A stretch of 41,773 bases of DNA, taken from the NCBI GenBank assembly GCA_000432915.1, contig HF995220.1, positions 1 through 41,773 on the forward strand, in the 5' to 3' direction. The first letter of the stretch is position 1; each line of letters begins with the position of its first letter. This stretch comes from Firmicutes bacterium CAG:194 (GTDB taxonomy: Bacteria > Bacillota > Clostridia > Lachnospirales > Lachnospiraceae). Shown here in pieces: positions 1 through 7,781 of this stretch. The translations under genes and the position numbers were made by a program. The notes beneath the pieces are model-generated. The model did no database searches. It was not told where the DNA came from and worked only from the letters and a program-made list of their open reading frames with translations.

Positions 1-62
1 GGGAATCGAACCCACAATTACAGCTTAGGAGGCTATTGTTATATCCATTTAACTACGAGAAC
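1..62 (-). tRNA. tRNA-Arg (CCU anticodon), 3' end cut by the window
   Basis: Read on the minus strand, this is a tRNA lacking its 3' acceptor half. The anticodon arm is a 5-bp stem (ATAGC with GCTGT) around the loop CTCCTAA, giving anticodon CCU for the Arg codon AGG. A D-arm (GTTA/TAAC) and a T-arm opening GTGGG with loop TTCGATT are visible. The 5' end is placed at 62 by a 7-nt acceptor strand followed by TA. The rest of the T-stem and the acceptor lie outside the window. Confidence 0.88.
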
Positions 63-77
63 AATATAATAAATTGA

Positions 78-962
78 TCATTCCGGGAAATTGATATGAC
101 CCTGCATCCAGATGATTCCTTTGAATCTTCTGCCTGTTTTTGGTTCTCCCAAAAGATCCTTTTTATTGATGCTGACATCAAAATAAAGATCATTGCAGCA
201 GATCGTCATCTGACAGATCTCTTCTTTGGTCATTTTATTTTCCACGAACTGATAATCTATAATCTCACCTAATACAGAATACTGGTCACATTCCACACCA
301 TACGGCATAAAATAGGTATCTACCAGTGTAAATACATCCTGCTTCAGGATCTTTCTGGAAATATTTGTGTAAGTGTCAATATCTTCCAGTGTCAGACTTT
401 CCATGGCATCTTCATCGCCGTTTCTGGCGGCGGCGATCAGCTTACTTCTGTTGATACTTTCTTTTTTCGTCTTTTTTAAATCAGATTCTCTCTTTTCAAG
501 TGGAAGAAGGATCGTACCATCTACAGATAAAGCACTTAAGATCAAAGAAGTTCCTTTGATGGGAAGTCTGTCTGCATTCTTTATTTTAAGGTATGATATC
601 ACATTTTGCAAATAAAAAATGAGAGAAACGCCAACTTTTATATCATCACAGATTCCTGCATAGGATTCCTTCTCTGCATGGCGCTCAATGGATATATCCT
701 CATAAGAACTGATCTGTGTTCCTCTGCTGTAAGGAAAATAATAATCAAATACAAACTGATTCTCTTCATTAAATTCCCCACGTACCGTAATACCGAGATT
801 TTCGGCAAAATCCATGCTGTATTCCGCAAACATGATGTCCATATCATTCGTAGATGTATATTTCTTTTCATCTGCATTCTGAATGACATATGCCAACAGA
901 TTATTTACCTGTAATCTTGATTTTAAATTGCTGAATCCGATTGCTCGTAAATACCGATGCAT
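78..962 (-). CDS. DUF3881-like protein of unknown function
   Basis: The 294-residue product begins MHRYLRAIGFSNLKSR and resembles the DUF3881 family, which I associate mainly with Lachnospiraceae; no function is known to me. It has no signal peptide or membrane segment, so it is probably cytosolic. An upstream ATG at 983 is in frame, but it overlaps an AAAGGAGG ribosome binding site that is ideally placed for the ATG at 962, so I use the shorter form. It lies between the tRNA-Arg and serS on the same strand. The family assignment is from memory of sequence style. That the gene is real is much surer than its name. Confidence 0.72.
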   Translation of the reverse strand: MHRYLRAIGFSNLKSRLQVNNLLAYVIQNADEKKYTSTNDMDIMFAEYSMDFAENLGITVRGEFNEENQFVFDYYFPYSRGTQISSYEDISIERHAEKESYAGICDDIKVGVSLIFYLQNVISYLKIKNADRLPIKGTSLILSALSVDGTILLPLEKRESDLKKTKKESINRSKLIAAARNGDEDAMESLTLEDIDTYTNISRKILKQDVFTLVDTYFMPYGVECDQYSVLGEIIDYQFVENKMTKEEICQMTICCNDLYFDVSINKKDLLGEPKTGRRFKGIIWMQGHINFPE

Positions 963-1038
963 GGATCTCGCCTCCTTTCTCATTTCATTTTCTTATCACA
1001 TTAACTTTTTAATTATGGTTTACATAATATAATGTAAT

Positions 1039-2325
1039 TTATTTCTTTCTGATCTCTGTCATACCACCCATATATGGCTGCAGTACTTCCGGAATTGCAA
1101 CAGAACCATCTTCTCTTAAGTTATTCTCCAGAAAAGCGATCAGCATACGTGGTGGTGCAACTACAGTATTATTTAATGTATGTGCAAAATATTTGTTACC
1201 GTCTTTTCCTTTGACTCTGATTTTTAATCTTCTAGCCTGTGCATCACCAAGGTTAGAGCAGCTGCCTACTTCAAAGTACTTCTTTTGTCTTGGAGACCAT
1301 GCTTCTACATCATAAGATTTTACCTTCAGATCTGCCAGATCACCGGAACAGCACTCGATCGTACGTACCGGAATATCCATAGAACGGAACAGATCAACAG
1401 TATTCTGCCATAATTTGTCGAACCACATCTTAGATTCTTCAGGCTTACATACAACGATCATTTCCTGCTTTTCAAACTGATGGATACGATATACACCACG
1501 CTCTTCAATACCATGTGCACCTTTTTCTTTACGGAAGCATGGTGAATAGCTTGTCAGTGTTTTTGGAAGCTGTTCTTCCGGAACAATCGTATCAATGAAT
1601 TTACCGATCATGGAATGTTCACTTGTTCCGATCAGGTAAAGGTCTTCCCCTTCGATCTTGTACATCATGGCATCCATTTCAGCAAAGCTCATAACACCTG
1701 TTACAACATTGGAACGGATCATGAAAGGCGGTACACAATAAGTAAAGCCACGATTGATCATAAAATCTCTTGCATAAGCAAGTACTGCAGAATGTAATCT
1801 TGCAATATCACCCATTAAATAGTAGAAACCATTTCCTGCTACTCTGCCTGCAGCATCTAAATCGATACCGTCAAAGCTTTCCATGATTTCTGTATGATAA
1901 GGAATTTCAAAATCAGGAACAACCGGTTCACCATATTTTGTAATCTCTACATTTTCAGAATCATCTTTACCGATCGGTACAGAAGGATCAATGATATTCG
2001 GAATTACCATCATATCTTTTAAAATTTTATCATCATATTCTTTTTCCAAAACTTCCAACTCAGAAAGGCGGCTTGCAAATTCAGCAACTTTCTTCTTTGC
2101 CTCTTCTGCTTCTTCTTTCTTGCCCTGTCCCATGAGTGCTCCGATTTCTTTTGAAATCTTATTTCTGTTAGCACGAAGACTGTCAGCTTCCTGCTGTGCA
2201 TCTCTCTTTTTCTGATCCAGTTCAATCACTTCATCTACAAGTGGAAGCTTTTCATTCTGAAATTTGTTTTCGATGTTTTTCTTTACAACATCCGGGTTTT
2301 CTCTTAAAAATTTAATGTCTAACAT
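1039..2325 (-). CDS. serS: Seryl-tRNA synthetase (serine--tRNA ligase)
   Basis: This class II enzyme charges tRNA-Ser (and tRNA-Sec where present) with serine using ATP in the cytosol. The 428-residue length is normal. Residues 1 to about 110 form the N-terminal antiparallel coiled coil (MLDIKFLRENPDVVKKN, then Lys/Glu-rich heptads). The catalytic core carries GTSEHS (TxE motif), motif 2 (FRKEKGAHGIEERGVYR) and a motif 3 that reads NNTVVAPPRMLIAFLENN at residues 385-402. Most bacterial enzymes have GSGLAVGRTLVAILENY there, so this is a divergent subtype; the class-defining Arg is kept (R393). The start has a GAGG-type ribosome binding site. No T-box leader precedes it; the upstream gap to the DUF4446 gene is only 38 bp. 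Confidence 0.96.
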   Translation of the reverse strand: MLDIKFLRENPDVVKKNIENKFQNEKLPLVDEVIELDQKKRDAQQEADSLRANRNKISKEIGALMGQGKKEEAEEAKKKVAEFASRLSELEVLEKEYDDKILKDMMVIPNIIDPSVPIGKDDSENVEITKYGEPVVPDFEIPYHTEIMESFDGIDLDAAGRVAGNGFYYLMGDIARLHSAVLAYARDFMINRGFTYCVPPFMIRSNVVTGVMSFAEMDAMMYKIEGEDLYLIGTSEHSMIGKFIDTIVPEEQLPKTLTSYSPCFRKEKGAHGIEERGVYRIHQFEKQEMIVVCKPEESKMWFDKLWQNTVDLFRSMDIPVRTIECCSGDLADLKVKSYDVEAWSPRQKKYFEVGSCSNLGDAQARRLKIRVKGKDGNKYFAHTLNNTVVAPPRMLIAFLENNLREDGSVAIPEVLQPYMGGMTEIRKK

Positions 2326-2363
2326 ACTCTTTTCCTCTTTTCTAATTTTTTCATATAATTTAT

Positions 2364-2873
2364 CTACTCATTCATCGCAATATTGAGTGCCTGCTGTTCC
2401 TCTTCCCCAAGAGAAATTTCACATTCTCCCTTTTTGATTTCCTTTGTATAAGAATAGCAGCCATCTGTACTGTGTACGGAATTGATTATAAATCCATTAT
2501 TGCCCTCGTCTAAAAGTGCCAGGGAATAACTGAGCTGTCCGCCCATCTGCTTAAAAGCATCATACTTTACAATACCGATCTTCTGGAAAACAGTTTCCAG
2601 TCTCTTGTAAATATGACGGATTTCTTTTCCATTGTCTTTTGTATCTTTTTTCAAGGTATCGATATCCTGAAACAGACCTGCTATCTGACTTTCCATACTC
2701 TGTGCATCACTACCCTGCATAAATGCTTCATATCGTTTTTTTAATTTTGATTGTTTTACCATGCTGACGATCAATAAGATAAATAAAATCAGAATCAGTA
2801 TAAGCAATCCAATCAGAATATAAGCAATATCTATATTTCCTAGTCCTATGCTTTCCAGTAACTGGCTCTTCAT
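2364..2873 (-). CDS. DUF4446 family membrane-anchored protein
   Basis: The 169-residue protein has one strong hydrophobic segment at about residues 17-40 (IAYILIGLLILILILFILLIV), followed by a charged region likely to form a coiled coil, then a compact C-terminal domain containing YDAFKQMGGQLSYSLALLDE. This layout and the position next to parB match DUF4446, a Firmicutes family often found between parB and serS. Its function is unknown to me. Topology suggests a single N-terminal anchor with the soluble domain in the cytosol. The ATG has an ideal AGGAGG site. Its place in the parA-parB cluster hints at a link to origin segregation or cell-cycle work, but that is inference. Confidence 0.85.
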   Translation of the reverse strand: MKSQLLESIGLGNIDIAYILIGLLILILILFILLIVSMVKQSKLKKRYEAFMQGSDAQSMESQIAGLFQDIDTLKKDTKDNGKEIRHIYKRLETVFQKIGIVKYDAFKQMGGQLSYSLALLDEGNNGFIINSVHSTDGCYSYTKEIKKGECEISLGEEEQQALNIAMNE

Positions 2874-2896
2874 ATGTTCCTCCTAAATTTACATTC

Positions 2897-3775
2897 TTAT
2901 TTCATCAGATCAAGTATCCGGTCAAGTTCATCATGCGAATAAAACTCGATTTCTATCTTACCGCTTCCATCTTCCTTTGGAACGATATTTACTTTTGTAC
3001 CAAGCTGTGTTTTCAGTTTTTCACTGATATCATCATAGATAACCTGCATACTCTTATCAACCACTTTTTCTTTCTTTGGTTTTACAGGCTTACCCATATT
3101 TTTCACAATCTTTTCAACTTCTCTTACGCTCAGCTTTTCATCAAAAATTCTCTGTGCAAGATTATATTGTTCTGCCGGATCTTCTACACCGAGAAGCGCT
3201 CTGGCATGTCCGGTTGTGATCATCTCATCAATAACCATTCTCTGTACATCGTCCGATAATTTCAGAAGCCGCATCGAATTTGTAACTGCTGTTCTGCTCT
3301 TTGATACTCGTTCTGCAACTTCATCCTGTTTCAGATGAAACTCATTTAACAATCTCTTATATGCCTGCGCTTCTTCAATTGGATTTAAGTTTTCACGTTG
3401 GATATTTTCAATCAGGGATATTTCTACAATTTCCTGATCTGTCAGATTCTTGATAATAACTGGAACCTGTTTCAGACCTGCAAGCTTTGCAGCTCTCCAT
3501 CTTCTTTCACCTGCTATGATCTCATAATAATCTTTTCGATCCTGTACTAAAATAGGCTGTAATAATCCATATTGTTTAATAGATTCCGACAGCTCTAACA
3601 GTGCATCTTCATCAAAATTCTTTCTTGGCTGTTCTCTGTTTGGTTCTACCTTTGTAATATTAACAAGTGTTTCAGGTCCCTTTGCAGGATCACCCTTTTC
3701 ACTTTTCTTTTCATTTTTGACCGGAGGGATCATTGTATCCAGACCCTTTCCGAGCCCCCTTTTATTTACCGCCAT
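2897..3775 (-). CDS. parB: ParB/Spo0J chromosome-partitioning CTPase
   Basis: ParB binds parS sites, spreads along DNA as a CTP-dependent clamp and loads SMC, working with ParA to separate origins. The 292-residue product starts MAVNKRGLGKGLD, the usual N-terminal ParA-contacting motif. The N-terminal CTPase domain follows (PREQPRKNF-like segment, then GERRWRAAKLAG and ENIQRENLNPIEEA), then a helix-turn-helix (EVAERVSKSRTAVTNSMRLL) and the C-terminal dimerisation domain. A GTG three codons upstream would overlap parA and sit on the Shine-Dalgarno, so I chose the ATG at 3775, nine bases after AAAGG. It directly follows parA by one base, so the two are co-transcribed. Perfect parS sites lie just upstream of parA. 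Confidence 0.96.
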   Translation of the reverse strand: MAVNKRGLGKGLDTMIPPVKNEKKSEKGDPAKGPETLVNITKVEPNREQPRKNFDEDALLELSESIKQYGLLQPILVQDRKDYYEIIAGERRWRAAKLAGLKQVPVIIKNLTDQEIVEISLIENIQRENLNPIEEAQAYKRLLNEFHLKQDEVAERVSKSRTAVTNSMRLLKLSDDVQRMVIDEMITTGHARALLGVEDPAEQYNLAQRIFDEKLSVREVEKIVKNMGKPVKPKKEKVVDKSMQVIYDDISEKLKTQLGTKVNIVPKEDGSGKIEIEFYSHDELDRILDLMK

Positions 3776-3776
3776 C

Positions 3777-4544
3777 TTATGCACCCTTTCTGTTGATTAA
3801 TTCATCTGCTAATTTTCTATAACTATCAGCACCGGATGATTTGGAATCATACATGGTAATTGGCATACCATAACTTGGTGCTTCAGCAAGTCTGATATTT
3901 CTCGGAATCACTGTCTCACATATATTTTCCTGTAGATTTGCTTTTACATTTTCTACAACCTGCATAGAAAGATTTGTTCTTGAATCATACATGGTAAATA
4001 CGACACCTTCCATTTCCAAATCAGGATTCAATCTTTCTTTGATCAGGTTTACTGTATGTATCAACTGACTTAATCCTTCCAGTGCATAGAACTCACATTG
4101 AATAGGAACTAATACAGAATCAGCTGTAGTCATTGCATTGATTGTCAACAGATTCAAAGAAGGTGGACAGTCAATGATGATAAAATCATAATCATCCTTC
4201 ACAAAGTCTACTTCGTTCTTTAAAATAAATTCCTTTTTATCTACACCGATCAGTTCAATTTCTGCTGCGGCGAGATTTACATTAGATGGTAAAACAGATA
4301 CGTTTGGAATAGCATCTTTTACAATGCAGTCATAAATAGAACATTCACCTAATATCAACTCATATACGGTATTGTCCAAATCATTCTTATCAATTCCAAG
4401 TCCACTTGTTGTATTTCCCTGTGGATCTGTATCAATCACTAAAACTTTTTTTCCTTTTTCTGCAAGACAGGCAGATAAATTAATTGAAGTTGTTGTTTTA
4501 CCAACTCCCCCTTTTTGATTTGCTATTGCTATTACTCTTCCCAT
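3777..4544 (-). CDS. parA: ParA/Soj chromosome-partitioning ATPase
   Basis: This is a MinD/ParA-type ATPase of 255 residues that, in Bacillus, works with ParB in segregation and also modulates DnaA. The deviant Walker A is KGGVGKTTT at residues 11-19, with the signature lysine, and IIIDCPPSL is the Walker B region. TDPQGN, the switch I region, is present. The ATG has a strong GGAGG site at seven-base spacing. parA leads a parA-parB pair and is preceded by an extended -10 promoter and, further up, by the parS cluster, so ParB bound at parS could influence its transcription. Confidence 0.96.
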   Translation of the reverse strand: MGRVIAIANQKGGVGKTTTSINLSACLAEKGKKVLVIDTDPQGNTTSGLGIDKNDLDNTVYELILGECSIYDCIVKDAIPNVSVLPSNVNLAAAEIELIGVDKKEFILKNEVDFVKDDYDFIIIDCPPSLNLLTINAMTTADSVLVPIQCEFYALEGLSQLIHTVNLIKERLNPDLEMEGVVFTMYDSRTNLSMQVVENVKANLQENICETVIPRNIRLAEAPSYGMPITMYDSKSSGADSYRKLADELINRKGA

Positions 4545-4596
4545 ATTTTCCTCCTATAGGATTTCCATCTGAATCGTTCTTCTCACACATTAAATG

Positions 4597-4605
4597 ATTA
4601 TATCA
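4597..4605 (-). promoter_or_regulatory. Candidate extended -10 promoter for parA
   Basis: On the minus strand the sequence reads TGATATAAT, a perfect -10 box with the TGn extension, about 50 bases before the parA start codon. No convincing -35 box sits 17 bases further up. The call rests on the -10 alone. Confidence 0.45.
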
Positions 4606-4710
4606 CTAAATAGCTGTTTTATCTATAACAAGTTTGTCCAAAAATATAGACTATTTCCAATAAAAATAAGGTATCAACTATATCTTGTATTCTTTTATTT
4701 TTCTATATAA

Positions 4711-4745
4711 TGTTTCACATTTCGTATATGATAAAATGTTTCACG
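4711..4745 (+). promoter_or_regulatory. Two parS half-sites
   Basis: The left half of parS, TGTTTCAC, occurs at 4711-4718 and again at 4737-4744, where it is followed by one more matching base (G). Neither has the GTGAAACA right arm. They lie in the same orientation as, and just before, the two perfect parS sites and may be decayed copies. Confidence 0.55.
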
Positions 4746-4772
4746 AATTTATCACTATATTTAGTATCTATA

Positions 4773-4788
4773 TGTTTCACGTGAAACA
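4773..4788. promoter_or_regulatory. parS site 1 (perfect 16-bp palindrome)
   Basis: The sequence TGTTTCACGTGAAACA is an exact match to the Bacillus-type parS consensus bound by ParB/Spo0J. It lies in the 339-bp gene-free stretch between parA and rsmG, next to the genes for the proteins that use it and about 8 kb from dnaA. Confidence 0.96.
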
Positions 4789-4822
4789 TTATATTGATTC
4801 TATAAAAAGAAGAATGCAAAAA

Positions 4823-4838
4823 TGTTTCACGTGAAACA
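4823..4838. promoter_or_regulatory. parS site 2 (perfect 16-bp palindrome)
   Basis: A second exact TGTTTCACGTGAAACA lies 50 bp after the first. Two perfect sites plus half-sites within 130 bp give ParB several entry points at this locus. Confidence 0.96.
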
Positions 4839-4883
4839 AATTTACATTCTTTCTATATCTAGTATTGTTTATTTTTTAATATA

Positions 4884-5615
4884 TCATAATGGTTCCTTAC
4901 TCGGAAGTCCCGCTTTTCTCGGATACTTCTTAGGTGTTATTTTTTCTTTTTGGATAATATAAATATTACGATATATATCAGAATCAGGAAGTGTAAACTC
5001 AACCTGTCTTTCAAACTTACCACCTAAAACAGATATTGCATGTTTTGCTTTTTCTGCTTCTTCTGTAATTTTTTCTGATTTATAAGAAACAAATCTGCCT
5101 CCGACTTTCACATATGGCATACAATACTCACATAAAGTAGAAAGGTTTGCAACAGCACGTGAAACACAAAAATCATATTGTTCTCTGTAAGAACTATTTT
5201 TTGCCAGATCTTCTGCTCTGCCATGTACAGCAGTACAATCTAATAATTGTAATTGATCAATCACTTCATTTAAAAACTTGATTCTTTTATTCAAAGAATC
5301 TACCAAAGTAAATTTCAAATTTGGAAATACAATCTTAATTGGAATAGATGGAAAACCTGCTCCTGTTCCAATATCAATAAATTGGAAAGTATTTTCTTCA
5401 AAATAATGTTCAGGATAAGCCATGACAATGGAAAGGCTATCTAAAAAATGTTTCTGACATACTTCATCAAACTCTGTAATTGCAGTCAGATTCATAAAGG
5501 AATTCCACTCTACCAGAAGATCATAATATTGATCAAATTGTTTGATCTGCTTTTCTGTTAAAACGATATTCCACTTTTTACAGTTATTTATTAAGGTACT
5601 AAAATCATGCGACAT
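4884..5615 (-). CDS. rsmG: 16S rRNA (guanine527-N7)-methyltransferase RsmG (GidB)
   Basis: RsmG puts an N7-methyl group on G527 of 16S rRNA using S-adenosylmethionine; loss of it gives low-level streptomycin resistance in several bacteria. The 243-residue product has the Rossmann methyltransferase motif I (FIDIGTGAGFPSIPIKI) near residues 75-91 and the family motif CVSRAVANLSTL around residues 150-161. The C-terminus is a short basic tail. The start has only a weak TGGA-type ribosome binding site. It sits downstream of mnmG, the classical gidA-gidB order. The usual noc gene between rsmG and parA is absent; the parS cluster occupies that gap. Confidence 0.95.
   Translation of the reverse strand: MSHDFSTLINNCKKWNIVLTEKQIKQFDQYYDLLVEWNSFMNLTAITEFDEVCQKHFLDSLSIVMAYPEHYFEENTFQFIDIGTGAGFPSIPIKIVFPNLKFTLVDSLNKRIKFLNEVIDQLQLLDCTAVHGRAEDLAKNSSYREQYDFCVSRAVANLSTLCEYCMPYVKVGGRFVSYKSEKITEEAEKAKHAISVLGGKFERQVEFTLPDSDIYRNIYIIQKEKITPKKYPRKAGLPSKEPL
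5151..5166. promoter_or_regulatory. Possible degenerate parS inside rsmG
   Basis: The sequence AACAGCACGTGAAACA keeps an 11-base block, CACGTGAAACA, identical to the centre and right arm of parS, but the outer left arm is lost. It lies 313 bp from parS site 2, within the coding sequence. ParB may bind it weakly. Confidence 0.3.
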
Positions 5616-5690
5616 ATTCTATATTCCATTTCACTTTATAATATTTTATGACATCTATATATTATTTTGCTCTATATTATGATATTGGGG

Positions 5691-7607
5691 TCAAAAGTGA
5701 ATTTTGCCACTCTTGTAATACGTTTCCAAATAGATCAATAAGACTGAAATATCTGCCGGCGATACACCGGATATTCTGGAAGCCTGTCCGACAGAAAGAG
5801 GTCTGTATTTTGTAAGCTTCTGTCTTGCTTCCAATCGTAAACTTCCAATATCATCATAATCAATATCAACAGGAATCTTTTTATTTTCAATTTTCTTAAA
5901 CTGCTCTACCTGTTTCTGCTGTCTTTTAATATAGCCATCATATTTGATATTGATATTTACCTGTTCAATCACATCTGCAGGTAATATTGGTCTATCCTCG
6001 TCAAGTTCTGCAAGTATTTCATAAGATAGCTCCGGTCTACACATAAGCTCAGACATATAAGTACCTGTTTTTAAAGATGCACTGTTATGTCTTTCCAAAA
6101 ATTCCTGTGTTTTCTTATTTGCACCAATCTTTAAACTCTGTAATCTATTGACTTCTTCTTCAATCAAATTTTCTTTCTGCACAACATAATCATACTGCTC
6201 CTGAGTGATCAGTCCGACTTCATATCCTATCTTTCTGAGACGGAGATCTGCATTATCCTGTCTTAACAATAAACGATATTCAGAGCGGGAAGTCATCATA
6301 CGATATGGCTCTCTGTTTTCTTTTGTTACAAGATCATCGATCAGAACACCTATATATCCCTGACTTCTATCAATCACAACCGGCTCTTTCTTCTGCACAT
6401 ATCTTGCAGCATTTACACCTGCAACAAATCCCTGTACTGCTGCTTCTTCATATCCGCTGCTTCCGTTGAACTGTCCACCGGAATATAAACCGTCAAACTT
6501 TTTAAAAGCAAGGGAAGGATATAACTGATCCGGTTTGATACAGTCATATTCAATCGCATATGCATTTCTGACAATTTTACAATGCTCCAGTCCCGGAACA
6601 GTCCGATACATTTGAATTTGTACATCTTCCGGTAAAGAAGAAGACATTCCACCGACATACATCTCATTTGTATAAAGACCTTCCGGTTCAATAAATACCT
6701 GATGTCTGTTCTTATCAGCAAACTTTACAACCTTGTCCTCAATGGACGGACAATAACGCGGACCTGTTCCTTCTATAATACCTGCATAGATTGGAGAACG
6801 ATCCAGGTTATTTCGAATGATCTCATGCGTCTTTTCATTTGTATAAGTCAGCCAGCAGGAAACCTGATCGATCTGTACAGATTCCGGATCTGTTGAAAAT
6901 GAGAAAGGCACTACTCTCTCATCACCAAACTGTTCTTCCATCTTAGAAAAATCAATTGACCTTTTATCCATTCTGGCAGGTGTTCCAGTTTTAAATCTCT
7001 GCATCTCAATACCAAGTGCTTTTAAGCTGTCCGTTAAATGAGTTGCCGCCTGCAAACCATTTGGACCAGTATAGGTAATAGACTCACCGCAAAGACATCT
7101 GGCATTTAAATAAGTACCGGTACAAAGCACAACAGCCTTACATTTATAAATACCACCGTTATAAATCTTCACACCCTTAATGATCTGCTGACCGGAAGCT
7201 TCATCGTAGTCTGCTAAAATTTCACATACTTCTGCCTGCTTAATTGTAAGGTGATCTGTATTTTCCAAAGTCTTTCTCATCTCTCTGGAATAATTCTGCT
7301 TATCTGCCTGCGCACGAAGAGAATGTACTGCAGGACCTTTTGATACGTTCAACATTTTTGACTGGATAAAAGTCTTATCAATATTCTTTCCCATCTCTCC
7401 GCCAAGTGCATCCAGTTCTCTGACAAGATGTCCCTTACTGGAACCACCTACATTCGGATTACATGGCATAAGTGCAATACTGTCTACACTGACTGTAAAG
7501 ATTACAGTCTCCAATCCAAGTCTGGCACAGGCAAGTGCTGCTTCACAACCGGCATGACCTGCACCTACCACACATATATCTACTTCATCTCTGATATCTT
7601 CTGTCAT
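5691..7607 (-). CDS. mnmG: tRNA uridine-34 carboxymethylaminomethyl synthesis enzyme MnmG (GidA)
   Basis: MnmG is the FAD-dependent partner of MnmE; together they add a carboxymethylaminomethyl group to U34 of several tRNAs, using a methylene-tetrahydrofolate donor and NADH. The 638-residue length is standard. The FAD-binding GxGxxG motif is GAGHAGCEAA close to the N-terminus, and the family signatures GPRYCPSIEDK and YSGGQFNGSSGYEEAAVQG are present. The C-terminal helical domain that binds MnmE and tRNA is complete. An ATG at 7613 is also in frame, but the AAGGA site is only two bases away from it and seven bases from the ATG at 7607, which I prefer. mnmE lies upstream on the same strand, 174 bp away. 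Confidence 0.97.
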   Translation of the reverse strand: MTEDIRDEVDICVVGAGHAGCEAALACARLGLETVIFTVSVDSIALMPCNPNVGGSSKGHLVRELDALGGEMGKNIDKTFIQSKMLNVSKGPAVHSLRAQADKQNYSREMRKTLENTDHLTIKQAEVCEILADYDEASGQQIIKGVKIYNGGIYKCKAVVLCTGTYLNARCLCGESITYTGPNGLQAATHLTDSLKALGIEMQRFKTGTPARMDKRSIDFSKMEEQFGDERVVPFSFSTDPESVQIDQVSCWLTYTNEKTHEIIRNNLDRSPIYAGIIEGTGPRYCPSIEDKVVKFADKNRHQVFIEPEGLYTNEMYVGGMSSSLPEDVQIQMYRTVPGLEHCKIVRNAYAIEYDCIKPDQLYPSLAFKKFDGLYSGGQFNGSSGYEEAAVQGFVAGVNAARYVQKKEPVVIDRSQGYIGVLIDDLVTKENREPYRMMTSRSEYRLLLRQDNADLRLRKIGYEVGLITQEQYDYVVQKENLIEEEVNRLQSLKIGANKKTQEFLERHNSASLKTGTYMSELMCRPELSYEILAELDEDRPILPADVIEQVNINIKYDGYIKRQQKQVEQFKKIENKKIPVDIDYDDIGSLRLEARQKLTKYRPLSVGQASRISGVSPADISVLLIYLETYYKSGKIHF

Positions 7608-7721
7608 TTTCATTTCCTTCTTTATTACTTATCATAAATACTTAAAATAATCATTATATCTACAACTTCGATTATATACTTATCTGATCATGATTTAATT
7701 TTATAAAGTTACCTTATGCTA

Positions 7722-7738
7722 ACTATTTTATAAATAGT
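7722..7738. other. Small perfect hairpin between mnmE and mnmG
   Basis: ACTATTT-TAT-AAATAGT forms a 7-bp perfect stem with a three-base loop in the AT-rich gap. No T-run follows it on the minus strand, so it is not a convincing terminator. It could be an RNA-processing point or chance in AT-rich DNA. Confidence 0.35.
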
Positions 7739-7781
7739 ATCATATTTTCCATTCAAAACCCAATTTATAAATCTTGTATTT

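Noticed and set aside
2326..2363. T-box leader for serS
   Set aside because: Only 38 bp separate serS from the upstream gene; there is no room for a T-box and none of its conserved sequence is seen.
3389..3404. parS site inside parB
   Set aside because: Only CACGT and a few flanking bases match (10 of 16); Bacillus has a parS in spo0J, but this one is too weak to call.
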